Below are positions 48,320 through 61,000 of a stretch of DNA of 64,000 nt, in pieces. The translations under genes and the position numbers were made by a program. Location: positions 3,738,434 to 3,802,433 of the forward strand of contig PTFA01000081.1 in NCBI GenBank assembly GCA_003342895.1, given 5' to 3'. Below the pieces are notes generated by a model. That model saw nothing but the letters and a program-made list of their open reading frames with translations, was not told where the DNA came from and made no database searches. Every line of letters begins with the position of its first letter. Positions within the stretch are counted from its first letter, which is position 1. This DNA comes from Casuarius casuarius (lineage: Eukaryota > Chordata > Aves > Casuariiformes > Casuariidae).

Positions 48320-49498
48320 ACCAGTCTTTCCTACAGACTTCCCAAACAAGTGCTTTTCACCCCTAGAGTGTTCCTCCCATCCCCTTCTCCATAATGTATC
48401 GTTGTAACAACAGTCTTGGCCTAGAAGGCAGTTTACTTGTACACGTTTGCTTTATTTTTGTTGGTTGTCTATCTAAATTGGTTTAATGTTAATAACTTTC
48501 ACTGGAAATTCTGATCATGCTTTTGGATGACACTGATGGTGTCAGGGTTGATTTACATTGTCTCTTTAAAGTAGCATTAGCTTACATACTTTTTCTCTGG
48601 TTTTTGCATTTGTACTATCCAGAGAGGAGCCATTTAGCTGCTTAGTGTAAATATCCTGACAACTCAGACTTCAAAAGAAAATTATTCTTTGTCCACAGCA
48701 GTGATACCAGTTTTGCCAGCTCTGTAACCTTTAAAATAGCGTACTGTTATGCTTGACCTGTCATCTGCCTGTAAAAATCATCCTAGATCAATGGTACGGT
48801 TCCTTCAAGAACACATCTAAAGAAAGCAGAAACTTCTACATATGTTCTGTCATTTCTTCATCGTGGTAGACCATCTGCCACTTTAAGTAAGATCTGGTTA
48901 TTGATTCATTGTAAGTGCCTGCCTATGCCTTCTACGCACATTAAGATAGTGAACACTTTTACTGTAGCTTGCAAATTGATGTTCCCAGTTAGTGAGACCA
49001 GTATTATATAAATACATAATGTGTTATATGAAATCACCAAGGATTTGTTTTTTCCTTTCTCCTGTTCTTTATCTTAGTGCCGTTACATTAAGCTGCTCGT
49101 TAGGTGAAAGGTTGTAATTCAGTCTTCTGTGGATGAAAAGTACGTGCAATTTATGGAATCAAAGACATTAAAGAAAGTTTGCTTGTTTGTTTATTCATTT
49201 GTTTTTTACTACCTTCTTTAATTAAATTTCAATGGTAAGATTCTGACAATCTGACTTGAGAGAAGCAGATGAAGCAATGATGGTTGCAGTGTGATACAGC
49301 AAGATGTGTCTGAGAGGTGACTTAAGTCATGCTTATCAGTTGCTAGACCCTCTATGCACAGGAAACTTAGTTCTCCCATGGACAGGATAGTTGAAATTTC
49401 AGTTTCCACCATCGCATTTTGGTATCATTTTTAAAGTGAAAGGATGAAGATCTATATTATATCTTTTAGCACTCGCTGGCTTCAGATAATATTCAGTT

Positions 49499-49545
49499 TT
49501 TTTATATATATAGATTCATATATAGCTCTATATATGCATGAACAG
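49499..49545. repeat. AT-rich alternating purine-pyrimidine tract
   Basis: Three TATATA-type runs (TTTTATATATATAG, CATATATAG, TCTATATATGCATG) are separated by short spacers, forming several imperfect short palindromes. It is low-complexity DNA likely to unwind easily. Confidence 0.8.
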
Positions 49546-51598
49546 CTTTGCTTTTTGGCTCAGGTCGATCACATTCAGTTTCAGATTCCCTGCGGAGCTG
49601 CTTATATAAGTTAAAGTCTTGTGTTTGTCCACTTCATTTTAGCTCAGGCACACTATCTCAGATTTATCAACCTGAGTTAGAACATGCTGGTATTCTGTAA
49701 TATAGATGTATCCTGTGCGGTTTCACCTTACAGTGTCCTGAGTGGGGGTTTGGAAACAGCCAGCGTTCCTTACAGATACCATCCTTGGGTTACCTGAGGA
49801 GCTGCAGTCAACTCAGAATCCCTGAGCGGTGGTTTTCCTCCTGTGATTTCCAGGCTTCATGGGCCAGACTGTGTGTTAGAAGAGAAGGGAAGAAGGCATC
49901 CTCTGAATTGCCTCTGTAACACCCACGCAAAAGGAATTTTTGTCGAAGTGAATAACAGGCTTTGGGGAACCTTCGCCAGTGATTAAAAAAAATCAGGGCT
50001 ATGGATGTGTAGGCCAGTGTTACTAGGATGAAGGAAATAATAACTTCAACTTTCATTCACTGGAGTTTGAAAGCCTTCCAATACTGTCCTCCCCTTCCAA
50101 CCTCATTATCCAAGGTGAGTTCTTTCTTTTCCAGGAAGAGCCTGGGTTGGCACAATAAGGTATTTTTATATCTAGTGGAAAGTGATGGGAAGGGGAGAGC
50201 AGAGCATACCACAGAATACACAGAAAGCTGTTTTCCTGTGATTTCCACCTTCTGAGATTCCTTCCATGAACCTGCGCTTGCAAGTTTTTGATCCTGGTCT
50301 ATCCTTATATTTAATGTGCCTAAAAAAGGATCTTTTGAGAAAGCGCAATGTTATGAAAATATTTTACTTTCAAGAAACAAATACAGTGTGCTTCCTGTCT
50401 TAATGGAAAAAGTAGGTGTGATGTTGTCCTTAACTCCTTGAATACAGCGTTTGTATGAGAAGGTAATGCTGCATATTGGTTGCCTCTCTGCATAAGGAAG
50501 GGAAAATGGGGTTCGTTTAAGAGTGTGATATACTGTCCACACTTCTTCCTCATATTTGTCCCATTCCCTGCCATTTCTGGCCTCTCTGCTTCCATCCTCC
50601 AGACACTGTGGACATAGATATGCAGTTTAGATTTGGAAAGGAGCAGCTGCTATGGTCCTCTTAATGAACAATATTTTTCCTGTACCATTCTGGGTAACAT
50701 TAGTCCACCCTATGTATAATTCAAATGAGTGTCTCAAAAAACAATTAGAGTTCTTTGGTGCTCACTGTTCCTTGTGCTGGTACTCTGGTAACACCAGGTA
50801 TGAATATAACTGGGGAGCTCTCTGGAGGGGTTCTAATATGTTCCAGCCTCCAGGTTTTGCTTTGTTTACTCTGTCCTGTAGCATCTCTTCCTTTTGCATA
50901 TATACAGTTCATAAACTGATGTCAAAACTCTACCTGGTGCGTGAAATTTACCGCTATTTCTGACTTGCCTTTAACAACACAGGCAATCCTCATTCATACA
51001 GGTCAGCTTCATGGATAATCCATGTTAGTAAAATTCCAGTTAACTCTCTTTCTTGGATTGTGTCTCTTTAAATGTGGTTCAAAGGAAAGTTCTACCTACT
51101 AAAAAAGTGTTCAGAGTCCAGAGATTTTAATGGCCTAACCTATGAAGAGAAATATTAATCACTTAAAGTAGATGCTCATTTGCTTTAGCACAAACAGAAC
51201 TGTAGGGGGAGAAAGGAGGAGGGAGAGTAAAAGGAATGGCATCCAAAATGACACAGCACAAATTATCCTGTAAGTATGATATCTGCTGCACTGATGGAAA
51301 CCACTTCAGGCAGCATTCTGAGGTTTCATCCACTGTCTCTTATTTCTCAGTTTATCTGGAAGGGCCTACATTTCTATGTGTGCACACGTGTGCATACAAT
51401 AGGGAATACAGTTTTACCTTAGTGAATTTGAAAGTCTGCTTGGAGTAGTATTGCTCAAGAAAACCACGTCAGCCTGAGCTTATGAAAACACAGACTGGTT
51501 CAGAGACAGCATTTTAATGTATTGAAGCCTCGAGCCATCTACCTCGCTGCTCCTCAGAGCTCTACCTGAAACTTCCAGGGCTGAGTAATTTAGAGTTT

Positions 51599-51602
<4 letters not shown>

Positions 51603-51629
<27 letters not shown>
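51603..51629. repeat. Poly-T run of 27
   Basis: Twenty-seven T in a row followed by AATCTCTCTAC. No retroposon body can be recognised beside it. Confidence 0.9.
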
Positions 51630-51631
<2 letters not shown>

Positions 51632-52674
51632 TCTCTCTACAAGAAATGTTAGTCTGATGTTTTATTTTCTTAAAGTCTGAACTCCACATAACTTTTTTTC
51701 AGAACTGTTTATCCTCACTCCAGACATGAACCTTGGAAAGGTGGCAGAAAAAACAAACAGCTGCTGTGTTTTTGGGCAGTCTGCATTCCTTTAAACTCTC
51801 TGAGATCAGATTGTGCTGAGATTTTCAAGTTATTTGTCCTAGGGCTTAACCACTTTCACTCCTGCTTAAAAGTGAGCGAGTTTGCCATACCAGCACTTGT
51901 AAGAGCTGTCATGCAGAGCCTTAATGATTCAGGAACTATGAATATATGATATGTTCTTAGGGCTTTTTATTATTGTTTTGTTCCAACTTCACCTACCTCC
52001 CTAATCTTCTTTTCTTTTCTGGACTCTTCAGTCTTTTATAACTTAAGCATTTTACTTCAGATATTCTAGGGAAATTTGTTTTCATTTTATTTTTAGGGTA
52101 AATTTGATGCAAATAAAAATATATTATTAATGGACCAGGGTGGAACTAATCAAAAGACTGTCATATTCCCAGGGCTTGCAGTCAGAAGTGATCTCCTTCA
52201 TGCTTGGATTTCTTCCCTTCACATAGGAGAGGGGAAGGAGGGCCATCAGTCCTGTGGCAACGTTTTGTGCCTTCTTTGTAAGATCTGCAAAGTAGGTTCT
52301 GTGCTCTTGAGGCAAGAGGTGGAAAAGAGTAAGGACAACACAGACACGTGTGATGAGCCACGTAAGGAGTATTTGAAGGTTGGGCCCTTCCTATGGATTT
52401 GCTTATCAGAGAGGCATTAGGTTGCTTCTTTAGCTTGTGGGTAGTAGCCTTATCCCAAGCATGTCTTGCAGTTCCCTTGCTCTCTAGTTCACAGAACTTT
52501 CCTGAGTAGGGAGACTGGTTGTACCAGATTGCGGTCTGAGATGTGGGTTAAATGTATTGGGCAGGATGGTGAGACCAAATGTGTGTTTACTAGCAACTAG
52601 AGTTAATGGAAAAACAAAGCAGTCAATCCAATTCTGAAGGGCTTTTCAGTTAACCATGTTCGTTCTTCTCTTTG

Positions 52675-52752
52675 GGCCTTTTTCCAGCAAAGCACTTAGG
52701 CATGTGCTTAAAGTTAAAGCATATGCTTAAGTGCTTTGCTGGTCTGGGTCCT
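52675..52752. mobile_element. Internally deleted palindromic MITE, near-perfect hairpin
   Basis: Two 26-base arms, 52,684-52,709 and 52,717-52,742, are inverse copies matching at 24 of 26 positions around a 7-base loop (AAAGTTA). Both differences are G-U compatible in plus-strand RNA. The arms begin CCAGCAAAGCACTTA and include a GCATGTGCTT motif. This is the terminal part of the sauropsid MITE whose ends read GGCC-x-x-GATCCAGCAAAGCACTTAAGCA. Partial symmetry continues into GGGCCTTTTT on the left and TCTGGGTCC on the right, which are the outer ends. The usual central 'cccattgacttcaatggg' core is missing. Confidence 0.75.
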
Positions 52753-53219
52753 TTATTTGCTATCCAAGCATGTTGGTATGAACAGGCTGTTGGTTATATG
52801 AATGTTTGGAGAACTGTTCTTTGTACACCATTCAATGTTCTCCTCTGAACTTTTTGTCCATTTATGGAGCAGAAGAGATACTTTGTGATTTAAGTATGAC
52901 TTCTTACATAACACTGATAAGGACTTGCAAATGGTCTGTAGGTTATTGATCAATACTAATTAACAGTGTTTATGAAGAAGTTGTGTATTTGGGAAGATCA
53001 AGATCAGTCCGCAAAGAGAAAAGTTTGTATCTGATGCCTTGCTCCAACCGAGTAATCTGACTGGCCAAGCCTGTGACATGACACAAGTATCTTCAGTTAA
53101 GTGTTTAAGGTACTCTAGTTCCAGCCCATGGTATGGCACATTCTTCCTTCTTCCAGAAAATTTGCTTTAGATAACTGCTGCTTTTTAGGTGGCAGTCATT
53201 GTTATTTTTTGATTTGGAT

Positions 53220-53275
53220 GTAGATATTTTTTTTTAGCTATTTATTTATTTATTCTGTTTTTTTATTATTGTGGC
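53220..53275. repeat. T-rich stretch with ATTTATTT units
   Basis: A T9 run, CTATTTATTTATTTATTCTG and a further T7 run form an AU-rich element-like low-complexity stretch, here in an intron. Confidence 0.8.
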
Positions 53276-53380
53276 CCTGAGTTGTGTATCTATACTGAAG
53301 GGCTGCAGGTCTTGTGCTGTCCCTCCTCCTCATTCTCGTACCATCCTTGGCAAGTCAGGACAAGAGAAGTCAGTAAAATT

Positions 53381-53408
53381 GAGAGCTTGGGATTGAGAGC
53401 TTGGGATT
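53381..53408. repeat. 14-bp tandem duplication
   Basis: The unit GAGAGCTTGGGATT occurs twice in direct succession without a mismatch. It is a simple small duplication. Confidence 0.95.
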
Positions 53409-53548
53409 TCTGCCTGCATCTTGCAGCACTGGAAGTTGGGCTTTCACCTCCAGAACCATATTAGAACATCAGTTTGTTAATTTACTCTGAGCTTGTCTTT
53501 GGTCAATGTGCGACCTTTACACTAAGGAAAATGGCTTAATTATGCAGA

Positions 53549-53740
53549 ATGTAGAGCCTGATATTGCTGACTTAGATTCCTGGAGTGAGTAAGGACTACT
53601 TGTATAGAATAAGTCAAGCACAATCCTGCAGTTGCTTATGCAAACAAGTGAGTTGCCTTGCATAAATGCTTCAGTTGACGTCAAAGACACTATTGGTTCA
53701 GATCAGGTTACTCACACTTAAGTGTTTGCAGGACCAAGCT
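53549..53740. repeat. Palindromic MITE(s), one complete and one partial copy
   Basis: The main copy (about 53,617-53,740) opens with CACAATCCTGCAGTTGCTTATGCAAACAAGTGAGT, has a centre TTCAGTTGACGTCAAAGAC, and closes with GGTTACTCACACTTAAGTGTTTGCAGGACCAAGCTC. These match the two ends and core of the family with 'gagtaa/ttactcac' arms. Just left of it, 53,549-53,615 holds GAGCCTGATATTGC and GGAGTGAGTAAGGACTACTTGTAT, which look like part of a second copy, so one insertion may be nested beside the other. Confidence 0.6.
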
Positions 53741-55675
53741 CACAGATAGATGGTAGTTTGTAAAATTACATTTTTAAAAGGTGTTCTTAATTTCTTCTGC
53801 ATAAAAATGCTGTGCATTTTTATGAAGAGTGATCTTTTTAATTCCATCATTCATTTTAGTAAAACACAGAGATATGGTAATTCTTGCATTTTTTTTTTAA
53901 ATTTTAATAGTATTATTTATTTTCTCATTCAGCTAACATGGGGGTATAAAATATAATTTTTAATTTTTCTAATTATTTTTTTTAAGTTACTTAATTTTGA
54001 ATCCGTTCTTCTCTGTGCTTACATTAGCTGGTTTTAATTCAAGTATCAAGAAAGGGAAAAACAAATATTTTGGTGGTGTTAAACTGCATGAAAGTTCATT
54101 AGAGTTTCGAATAGTGGTAACCTCCACCCTTCTGGTTCAGCCGTCAGCTCTCACAGTGTTTAGTGTAAGGCAAGCTCAGACATTACCCAGCTCACCTGGG
54201 GAGGGTTAGCGCGCTCTCTGAGAGAGCTGTGGGTGTTCGTTCCCAGATGAAGTCGTTTTTTAGACTTAAATCAAAACCATTGATGTCCGCTATCCTTGTG
54301 TGGCAGGCTCCAAGCATCTGAAATTAGTACCATAACATCTCTTTTTTTATCCACTCTTCCAAGAATCTGGGTTGATTTGTTTGATTGTTACAACATGTCA
54401 AAGTGGAGGTTCATCTTGTCCAGTTCCTTTTCTTTTGCACTGGCAGCATCAATTGTTTCAGAGAAAAACAAGGAGGGGAGGAATCCTAGAACTGACAACA
54501 ATATGTTAGCTTTCTACTGGGAGATGGTTCTTTTAAATCATGCTAATCATAATTATATGCTAATATATTCCCGTATATTATTTATCTCTATTGTTATGAC
54601 TGGGAACAGTCTAGGTATCCCTCTATGTAGTCTAATCTTTTTTTGATTTATTTTGAGGTTTTGGTCCCAGCAATACCTGTACCCTTTTTCAGCTGTATGA
54701 TGATTGCCTGTCTGTTTTGATCGGATGTCCTTGTTACTGCATTCTAGGGGAACAATAAACCTCCTCACCTGATTTTATCTACTCTGTATCCTTTCTTATT
54801 TTTTGTATTCATCTCCCATTCATCTCGCTGCTGATGTAAATAAGCTGTTTGTTCTGCTGTTACTTTATGGGAATTTATATATGCTTTTTTACTTACTTCT
54901 TTTGCCTGTTTCAGAAACCCTCATGGTTCTGCTTTGTGGGTTTCTTCTTGTTTAGTTTGTGAAAACTGAACACAACAATCTAAATTGCGTGTTTCTGACT
55001 TACATAATTCTCTTGTAAGCAGGATGGTGAGATATTGTTAATCTCATTGCTTTTTGTAATTTACTCAAAAATTTACCCTCCTCTTTGATTTACAGGAATT
55101 GAATTCTGAAGAACTATAAACTAGAACCTTTACTATTTTTATAAAATATACTAGAAATAGGCACACTGTTATCAATTGCCACGTGAAAGATTAAAAAATA
55201 AGCATGAAGTACAGCATATGATGTATGTGAAATGAACCATTTTGCTTTTCCTTTAATTTAAATGCCTTGCATTACAATCTCACTCCCAAAAATGTTTAAA
55301 AAAATTGATATTAATGGATGTAAACTTTGATCAAATGTATCTTGTATTTAAGACTGACTTATTATTTTAAGGTAAGTGTTCACTGAACTAATTTTTTGTG
55401 ACAGGAGGTAACAAAACACCTCATTGTCTATGTAGGAATGTGTAACAGGCATCTGTGATTCATGTCCACATGGCAGCCAAATCCTGTCATTCTAACTTGA
55501 GTAAAACTTGAAGGTGTTTTGCCTGAGTAAAGAAGGAGGGCTCAGCATTGGAGTTTTAGTTTGGATCAGTCTGCATGAAAATGTAGTTATTAAAACTTTT
55601 TTTGCTTGGCAATCTCCCTGCTTCTATTCTGGATTCACTTAGGCTTTGGCCGCAAGTGCATGACAGCCTAGCTTC

Positions 55676-55797
55676 TAATTCAGCATAGTAGTTCAGCACG
55701 TGCCTGACACTAAGCTGGCAAATAGTCCCATTAACTCTGCTGACATTTCTTCAGAACTTTACACTCACACAAACGCTCAAGTGCCTTGCTAAATTAG
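55676..55797. repeat. Palindromic MITE
   Basis: The order AGTAGTTCAGCACGTGCCTGAC, AATAGTCCCATTAACTCTGCTG, ACTTTACACTCACACAAACGCTCAAGTGCCTTGCTAAATTAG follows the 'gcttaagcacgtg / agtcccattgacttca / ctcaagtgctttgctgaat' layout of the family also seen at 52,675-52,752. This copy still has the central core. Confidence 0.6.
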
Positions 55798-57164
55798 TCT
55801 CAACAGTTTTGACATTAGGAACAGATACATTATTTAGTCTTGAATTAGTGAATAAAAATCTTTCATAAAATGCATCTATATAGGGAACATGTTAAGAGAA
55901 TTCTGGAATGATATTTCTCTTTCTCAAAATATCAATGTTAGAATTTCAAGGTGCTTTTTTGTTTTTTTTTGTTTTTTTTATCCTTTTCCTCATATTCTAA
56001 TTCCACCTAATTTTGGGAGAACAACATAAACTACATCATGAAGAGGAGCACTGCTCAAGTGCAGATCTGCTGTACCTGTTGCTATACGGAGAGTCAGTGT
56101 CAGTGGTGCTGCTGGCTAGACACTGACCTGATCATCATGCCACACTTCCCAAAGCCCTGGAAAAGTTCAAAATACCTCCTTATTGTTTGTGCTCACTACA
56201 CAGGGATGTTGGTGGTGTCTGTCCCCTGTTTACTTTTCACATAGGAGAAGGAAAAAGTCTTATGGAGCTAATAACTGCAACCTTCCTATCCCCTGCTGAT
56301 GTCAATTCTGTTGAGAAGTAGTCTTAATAGTAAAACACCTAAGAGGTGCAAGGATACGTGTGGCCGTGTGGGAACCAGTGGCTAAGCCACGGACAGGCAT
56401 GAACGGAGGCGCGAGGTGATGTGTGTGTGGACGTGAGCAGTAGAGTGCCGTTGTTATTGGATTGGGAGAAACTGATGTTGCCGTAAGGGACTAACTTTGC
56501 CCCATCCAAAGGTGGAGAGCAAGCTTGCTTGAAACCTGGCTTCCTTTCTCTCAGTTACTTGTAGACTTCAGTTAATCTTTCGACTAACTTTGCTGGGTGT
56601 TCAGTGAACATTTGAACTCTGGTAGATTTGCTCAAGCTTAGACTTCCAAAGGAAAACTATATACTGGTACTTGCAGTTTTAATTGTGTAGTAGTTTTAAC
56701 TGCCTGAAGAAGGTAACAGGAGGAGATATGTTTTTAAATACAGTCTCTTAGTTGAAATAGATATTTGACTTGCTATTGCAGTCTGATTTGCTTGAAATAC
56801 TGAGCTTGAAATAATTTATTTTTCTGAATCAGTTGGACTGAAATACTGCTGACATTGCATAATAGGAGGAGGTGTGTCCAGAGGGCAGGCTGCTGGCCTG
56901 GAGCGTGTATGTGCGCGGGGTTTATTTTCAGTTTTTCCTTTTAATTTGCCATATGATTTTTTGGATAGTGTTTGTAGCCTCTCCTTTGTTTTTTAAGCTT
57001 TTAAAATTTAAAAGTGAGGAAGAGCTATAATTTTGTTTATGTGCATACTTATTATTCTCGTATTCAAAGATTTAGACTGTGTCTATGCATAGGAACATTT
57101 TTAATGTGTTCAGCAGCATGGTATCTGAATGCTAGCTCATTTAGAAATGCATTTATGGGCGATT

Positions 57165-57310
57165 TTGTGCCTAGGTCACTGGAATGAGTCTCAGGAGTTC
57201 AAGATTCACTTCAGGGGTCCGACTCAGGTTTCCTCTTTGACACTTGGCCAAGTCACTCAATTTCTTTTGCCTCTGTTTGCCATCTTTTAAGTGAATGGAT
57301 TAATATTTCC
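57165..57310 (+). repeat. MIR SINE fragment
   Basis: The blocks GACTCAGGTTTCCTC, TTGACACTTGGCCAAGTCACTCAATTTCTTTTGCCTCTGTTTGCCATCTTTTAAGTGAATGGATTAATA correspond to the MIR core 'gtgaccttgggcaagtcacttaacctctctgggcctcagtttcctcatctgtaaaatgggg', in the orientation of FGGY. Confidence 0.75.
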
Positions 57311-57941
57311 AGTCCCACATGCTATGTCTGATTTGTCTAGACAATACATTTTTGTGTCTAGGACTGTGTCTTGTTCTGTGTTTTTCAACAATGCTGAAGA
57401 CAATGGGCTTGAATCTTGGTTGGGTGTCTGTAATATAATACAGAATGAAATTAATAAAAAGCAAGCAGTCTGACTGTGTGCTTCCGTTGCCTCATGACAT
57501 GATGAGGCGTATGTGGGTGGATAAAATATTCTTACTTTGTACTTTCTGGTCCAACTCAACATGTTTAGCTAAATGCATCCCTGTTATGAATCCACTGAAA
57601 TCACTGGATGTACGCAGGGGCTTAATCTGACTCTATATGTTGCACTTGAGATGGGTGTTTCCCTTCAGGTCTAATGACATAACTTCTTCTACGAAAACTG
57701 AGTTTAAGAGTCTAAGGCTTCTAATTTTTTGATAGCTTGTCCCTAAAGAAAAATACATTTTTTTTAAGTTGGACTGTTACAAATACTGAAAGAAACATCT
57801 TCTCATCCCTTCATCTTCTCACCTGCTATTGTATGACTTGTGTGACATTTGCAGTGTTCAATGCATTTATTTATTTTTTAAAAGACAGCTTTTAACAGAT
57901 TTCAACCAGCAGAGACATACATCCCCCAATCATAAATAAAT

Positions 57942-58012
57942 GTCTGTATCTGTATAAATGTGTGTGTGTGTACATGTGTATGTGTGTATTTATATACATA
58001 TATATATATGCA
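57942..58012. repeat. TG/TA microsatellite
   Basis: GTCTGTATCTGTATAAATG leads into TGTGTGTGTGT, ACATGTGTATGTGTGTAT and then an ATACATATATATATATGC run. It is a compound alternating purine-pyrimidine tract. Confidence 0.9.
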
Positions 58013-61000
58013 CCTGTTTTCTTATAATAATACTTGTAAGTCAGGCACATACTTTAATGTATTTGGTGGGATGTACAAAGGTATTACCATTTTTAAGATA
58101 CCTTATCCAACACAGAATTTGATATATATGGGCTGATCCTTAGAGTCTCTGAGTGTGACAGAAGTGCTTTTCCCAGCGATATGTCATTAAGTTCCATGTG
58201 TATCTGTAGAATAGAACATCAGACTCGTACCTTTTCTGGAGTACAAGAAATTTCTACTCTTTATATTTCTCAACAGATTTTTATGCCCATTTTGGTGGTA
58301 ATGGGAGGTCAATACTAACTCTGGATGAGGGTGGTCAGTAGGCTGATACCAGAGATTAAAGGACTGTGTTGACTCTAAACCTTATCCTGCTATGCAATCT
58401 TTGAAAATGATCCTATTGTTCTTTTTTTCCCCCCTCTTCCTTTCTTCTTCTGCAAAGTGGCATCCAGTGTTTAAATATAACATGGAATCTTGCCAGCGAG
58501 TGGCTGTAATCAGGGGAGATTAATTATAGATGCAGGTGTAGAAAATTGCAGATGTGAATTGTGTTTTTCAGACAAAAAAATCTTTCCCTCTAAGTAAGCA
58601 GTGTATTTCCTTAGAAAATTCTGTAATTTACAAAGCCTACCAAAAAATTTTCAAGAGCTACACCGTGAACGCCAAATACTAGAGGTTTAAGTTAATTACT
58701 CTTTTTTTTTCTTTCTTTACAGAAATAATTTTAGTTTCTTAATTTGCTAATTGAAAGACTTTCTTTCCAGCTATTCATTTTCTGATTGTCATTAAGGGCT
58801 GTGAGTCTTCAAAGTGCATACATGTTTGTGTGTGTTCAGAAAAATCGAGAGTCATGGTTCTCCAGGTTGCATCTATACTGACAAAAGCTCTGAAAGCCCA
58901 TGCTAATGTGCCTGCCTTGAAGTGCCTCCTCCAGTGGAGGGCCTGGAAAAAGTCTGCAAGGAAACTACGGTATTGTACAAGCAGTTCTTTCTTGTACTTT
59001 CTTTCTGAATATTCCAGAGGACTTATTTAATATTAAAATGGCACTGGCTAGCAAGCAGTCATGGAGAGGATATTTGTGAAATGTGCTTAGCAGTACATTT
59101 CTTCAAACTGTGCAACCTCTGCCAGAATTGGAGCTACTGCTTATCACAAGAGAAAGGCTATCATGGGCATATCTGGCTGTTCTGCGCTCTTCAGTACAGC
59201 TGCCCTTTGTGGCATAGGAACCAATTTGTGCTTGAATCTGTAACATAGTGATTAAGTCTGATCTTTTACCTCACAAAATCAAGAGAGAAACTTTCCAATT
59301 TACCTCAGTGAAAATTGAAGAAAACCCATAATAATTAAGGCCCCATACCTTTCTTCCTCTAATAAAATAAGTTTTGAAATGTAATGCCTATGTCTGTTGG
59401 TTGGAGATATATAGGGATACCAGCCCCTCAAGGGTTGTGATGTAGCTGCTATTCCCTAAGAGCCTTCCTCTTACATAAATGATGAAACGCTCCTTTGCAG
59501 GCTGTGCTTTGGCAGGGAGAGTCAGGATGTAGGGGCAGGGAGAACTGTTTCACATATCTAAATAAAAGCTGTGCCACCAATCCAGTGAGACTTCTGACTT
59601 TTCCAGAGGTGAGGCCAACAGAGCTGCTCAATAAAAGTTCGTAATTCTTCTTAATCAAGATTTAGTCTTGTTGAGTGTGGATTGATCTCTTAGGACCATG
59701 CAAGCTCACTGAGTCAGCAATATTCAAAAAAACCCAGAGGGAATAATGTATTCTAATTGAACTTCAAACCAGTATTTTAAATACAGATTTTAAAGAAAAA
59801 TGTGTGAAATCTTTAGGCCAAATGTAGTACTTCATTATACCTTTGTTTGCAAAAGAACTACAGAAAAACACAAGACAAAACAAAATTGGTTTGAAGGTAA
59901 GGAAAAATCTTATATAGTCAACTTAAATATCAGTATCTCCATTAGCTTAAGTGTCATGAGTTAGCTTATAGGTCACGAGTTGTTCACAGTCCTTCTGGAT
60001 GGTGACTTTGGTGGATGGGTAGCTTCCACCAGACTTCCACACTTGTAGTAAAAGCAAATGTGACCTAGTACCTGTGCTACAATTGTAGTTTTTGAAACTC
60101 AAGAGCTATTTACTGAGATTGAGTTTTCCTCATGGTGAATTCAATACTAGGAAGTTTAAATTGAGCTAATGAAGGTTTCTAAAAGAAAAGAAGAGCCAAA
60201 TAATTTTTGGAACATTGACTCTTAAGGGTTGAGATTTGGAGTTCAATCCTATTTCACCTTTGACATATGACAAAATTGCCATTGACCTCGATGTTAGCGA
60301 ATACTGAGTTTTCATTGCTTCATCCAGAAGGAAGGAAAGTTAAGCTAAAACTGTATTTTTTTTTTTCTCTGTGGAGGGTTTTAATGAAGTTTTCTAAGCT
60401 TTTGCTGTGAAATTTAACTTCTTTGAAAAAATCTAAATGGCAGGCAGATAACCCTTTATTCTTTAAAACAATATAAATGTTATCCAGAGCGTGAAGCTAG
60501 TAGAACTGCTAACACTGATTACAGTAATTTCCTTGCTACCTTTATTGGCAAGGTTTAAATCCTTAGAGATACAAAGACTGAAAATAGAGGCCTCTGGTGC
60601 AATTGGAATGTGCCTGCTAGTTGTCCCAAACAGTCTTCCCCACCTGTCTTTTTTGTTTAGCATATTTATTTTTTTGTCAGAAGAAAACCCTTTTCAGCCA
60701 GAGTTGCATCGCACTGCTGTGCTAAGACAAGGGGTTTGGGCAAGCAGGAATTTCATAGGGTTTGGGTCAAAGGCAATAAAAATAAAAGGTAGTGTGTGGT
60801 AAGTATTAGGAACTTGGGATGTGTATGGTTGGGTGGATGGAGCAGTCTCTGACATATTTTGGTTTGCGTACATGCAATTAAACAGCTGTTGAATAGGTGA
60901 AATGAGTAAAATGCAGACAGCCTCTGTGCGATGGAGCACACCCAGACTTCCTTGGCCCTGTGGTTTAAAACTAATCTGCCAGAGAGATCTACTGTAGTAA

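Noticed and set aside
53881..53960. AT-rich stretch as a possible matrix attachment region
   Set aside because: AT content alone is not enough, and similar stretches occur throughout the intron.
54900..55060. TTTAG followed by TTTGTGAAAACTG as a possible FGGY exon, or alternatively a second CR1 remnant
   Set aside because: The translation does not continue into FGGY sequence. Similarity to the CR1 block around 'agaactgcacacagtattc' is limited to about 30 bases, too little to call.
58830..59030. 66-codon frame with a basic Trp/Lys/Arg-rich segment
   Set aside because: It has no splice sites in a matching phase, does not resemble FGGY, and is of a length expected by chance.
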